NCBI GenBank assembly: GCA_934463165.1
Contig: CAKSJG010000012.1
Span: 9,000-72,999, forward strand
Length of the DNA stretch: 64,000 bases
DNA from: an uncultured Clostridia bacterium
Lineage (GTDB): Bacteria > Bacillota > Clostridia > UMGS1810
Direction of reading: 5' to 3'
Both the position numbers and the translations under genes were made by a program. Of this stretch, positions 63,795 to 64,000 are shown one piece after another. The notes under the pieces are model-generated. The model was given only the letters and a program-made list of their open reading frames with translations. It ran no database searches and was not told where the DNA came from. The stretch's first letter is position 1, and every line of letters begins with the position of its first letter.

Positions 63795-64000
63795 TATATT
63801 CAAACTACATGCGTGAAAAATACAGAAACACCAATGTTCCGAGGGTGGTCGAAGGGTATCCGTGCATACTGAAAAAATCCAAAAATGGTAATTTAAATGA
63901 GCTTGTGATAGAGGGGAATACCGAAAGCAAAAATATAATCCCGTATCCGTACACGGAATTAAAGAATTCCGCAACGGAAAACGGAATAACATTTACACCG
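63791..64000 (+). CDS. Hypothetical phage structural protein (3' end beyond window)
   Basis: The first 70 codons of a gene whose ATG overlaps the stop of the tail-fibre gene (ATGA). It starts MIYSNYMREKYRNTNVPRVV. No domain is recognised. It belongs to the same transcription unit. Confidence 0.55.
   Translation, partial: MIYSNYMREKYRNTNVPRVVEGYPCILKKSKNGNLNELVIEGNTESKNIIPYPYTELKNSATENGITFTP

Overview
The window reads as chromosomal DNA of an anaerobic, gut-type Gram-positive bacterium of class Clostridia. The evidence is S-layer-homology (SLH) surface proteins, Clostridia-style iscS-thiI and recA-recX neighbours, an ETF-linked flavin dehydrogenase, strong consensus sigma-A promoters, and short GTAGGGGC/GGAACGGTG palindromes of a kind common in gut Firmicutes. 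A pectin-degrading SLH-rich lineage (Monoglobus-like or a relative) would fit, but the genus is a guess.

Layout. 1-4807 (minus) is a housekeeping run: iscS-like desulfurase, thiI, recA, recX, rimO (cut by the window edge). 5434-27691 is mostly minus-strand glycan-degradation genes: two BNR/sialidase-fold proteins, a GH106-like enzyme, three large secreted SLH or carbohydrate-binding proteins, a PL8 lyase and a GH78 rhamnosidase. A divergent AraC regulator sits at 27829. dapA and a GH127-like enzyme follow. 32127-32425 holds a candidate type I toxin/antisense-RNA cassette. 32460-41847 is an eight-gene minus-strand operon (flavin dehydrogenase, Fe-S protein, class II aldolase, PfkB kinase, IolB, FGGY kinase, fused EtfB-EtfA, fucose-isomerase-like protein), with a divergent RpiR regulator at 42108. 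43160-47721 is the str operon (rpsL-rpsG-fusA-tuf). 48063-51366 is a secreted CE12-like esterase with a divergent, frameshifted AraC gene. 51997-56038 is a MarR regulator plus a heterodimeric ABC exporter. 56188-59564 has CapA-like, zinc-ribbon and WG-repeat proteins. 59870-64000 (plus) is a phage structural module: portal, Prp-like protease, tail fibre and a partial gene.

How it fits together. The GH78/GH106/GH127/CE12/PL8 set suggests attack on rhamnose- and uronate-containing plant polysaccharide. The PL8 operon and the GH78 gene share one promoter/operator cassette, so one AraC protein probably controls both. The eight-gene operon looks like sugar or cyclitol catabolism ending in aldol cleavage, with electrons passed to a fused ETF. 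Its substrate cannot be read from sequence.

The most unusual signals are: an in-frame TGA that cuts a C-terminal module off the PL8 lyase; the fused ETF with its mixed operon; the compact toxin/antisense locus; and a mosaic of palindromic intergenic repeats with compensatory changes between copies. No tRNA, rRNA, CRISPR array or transposase was seen.
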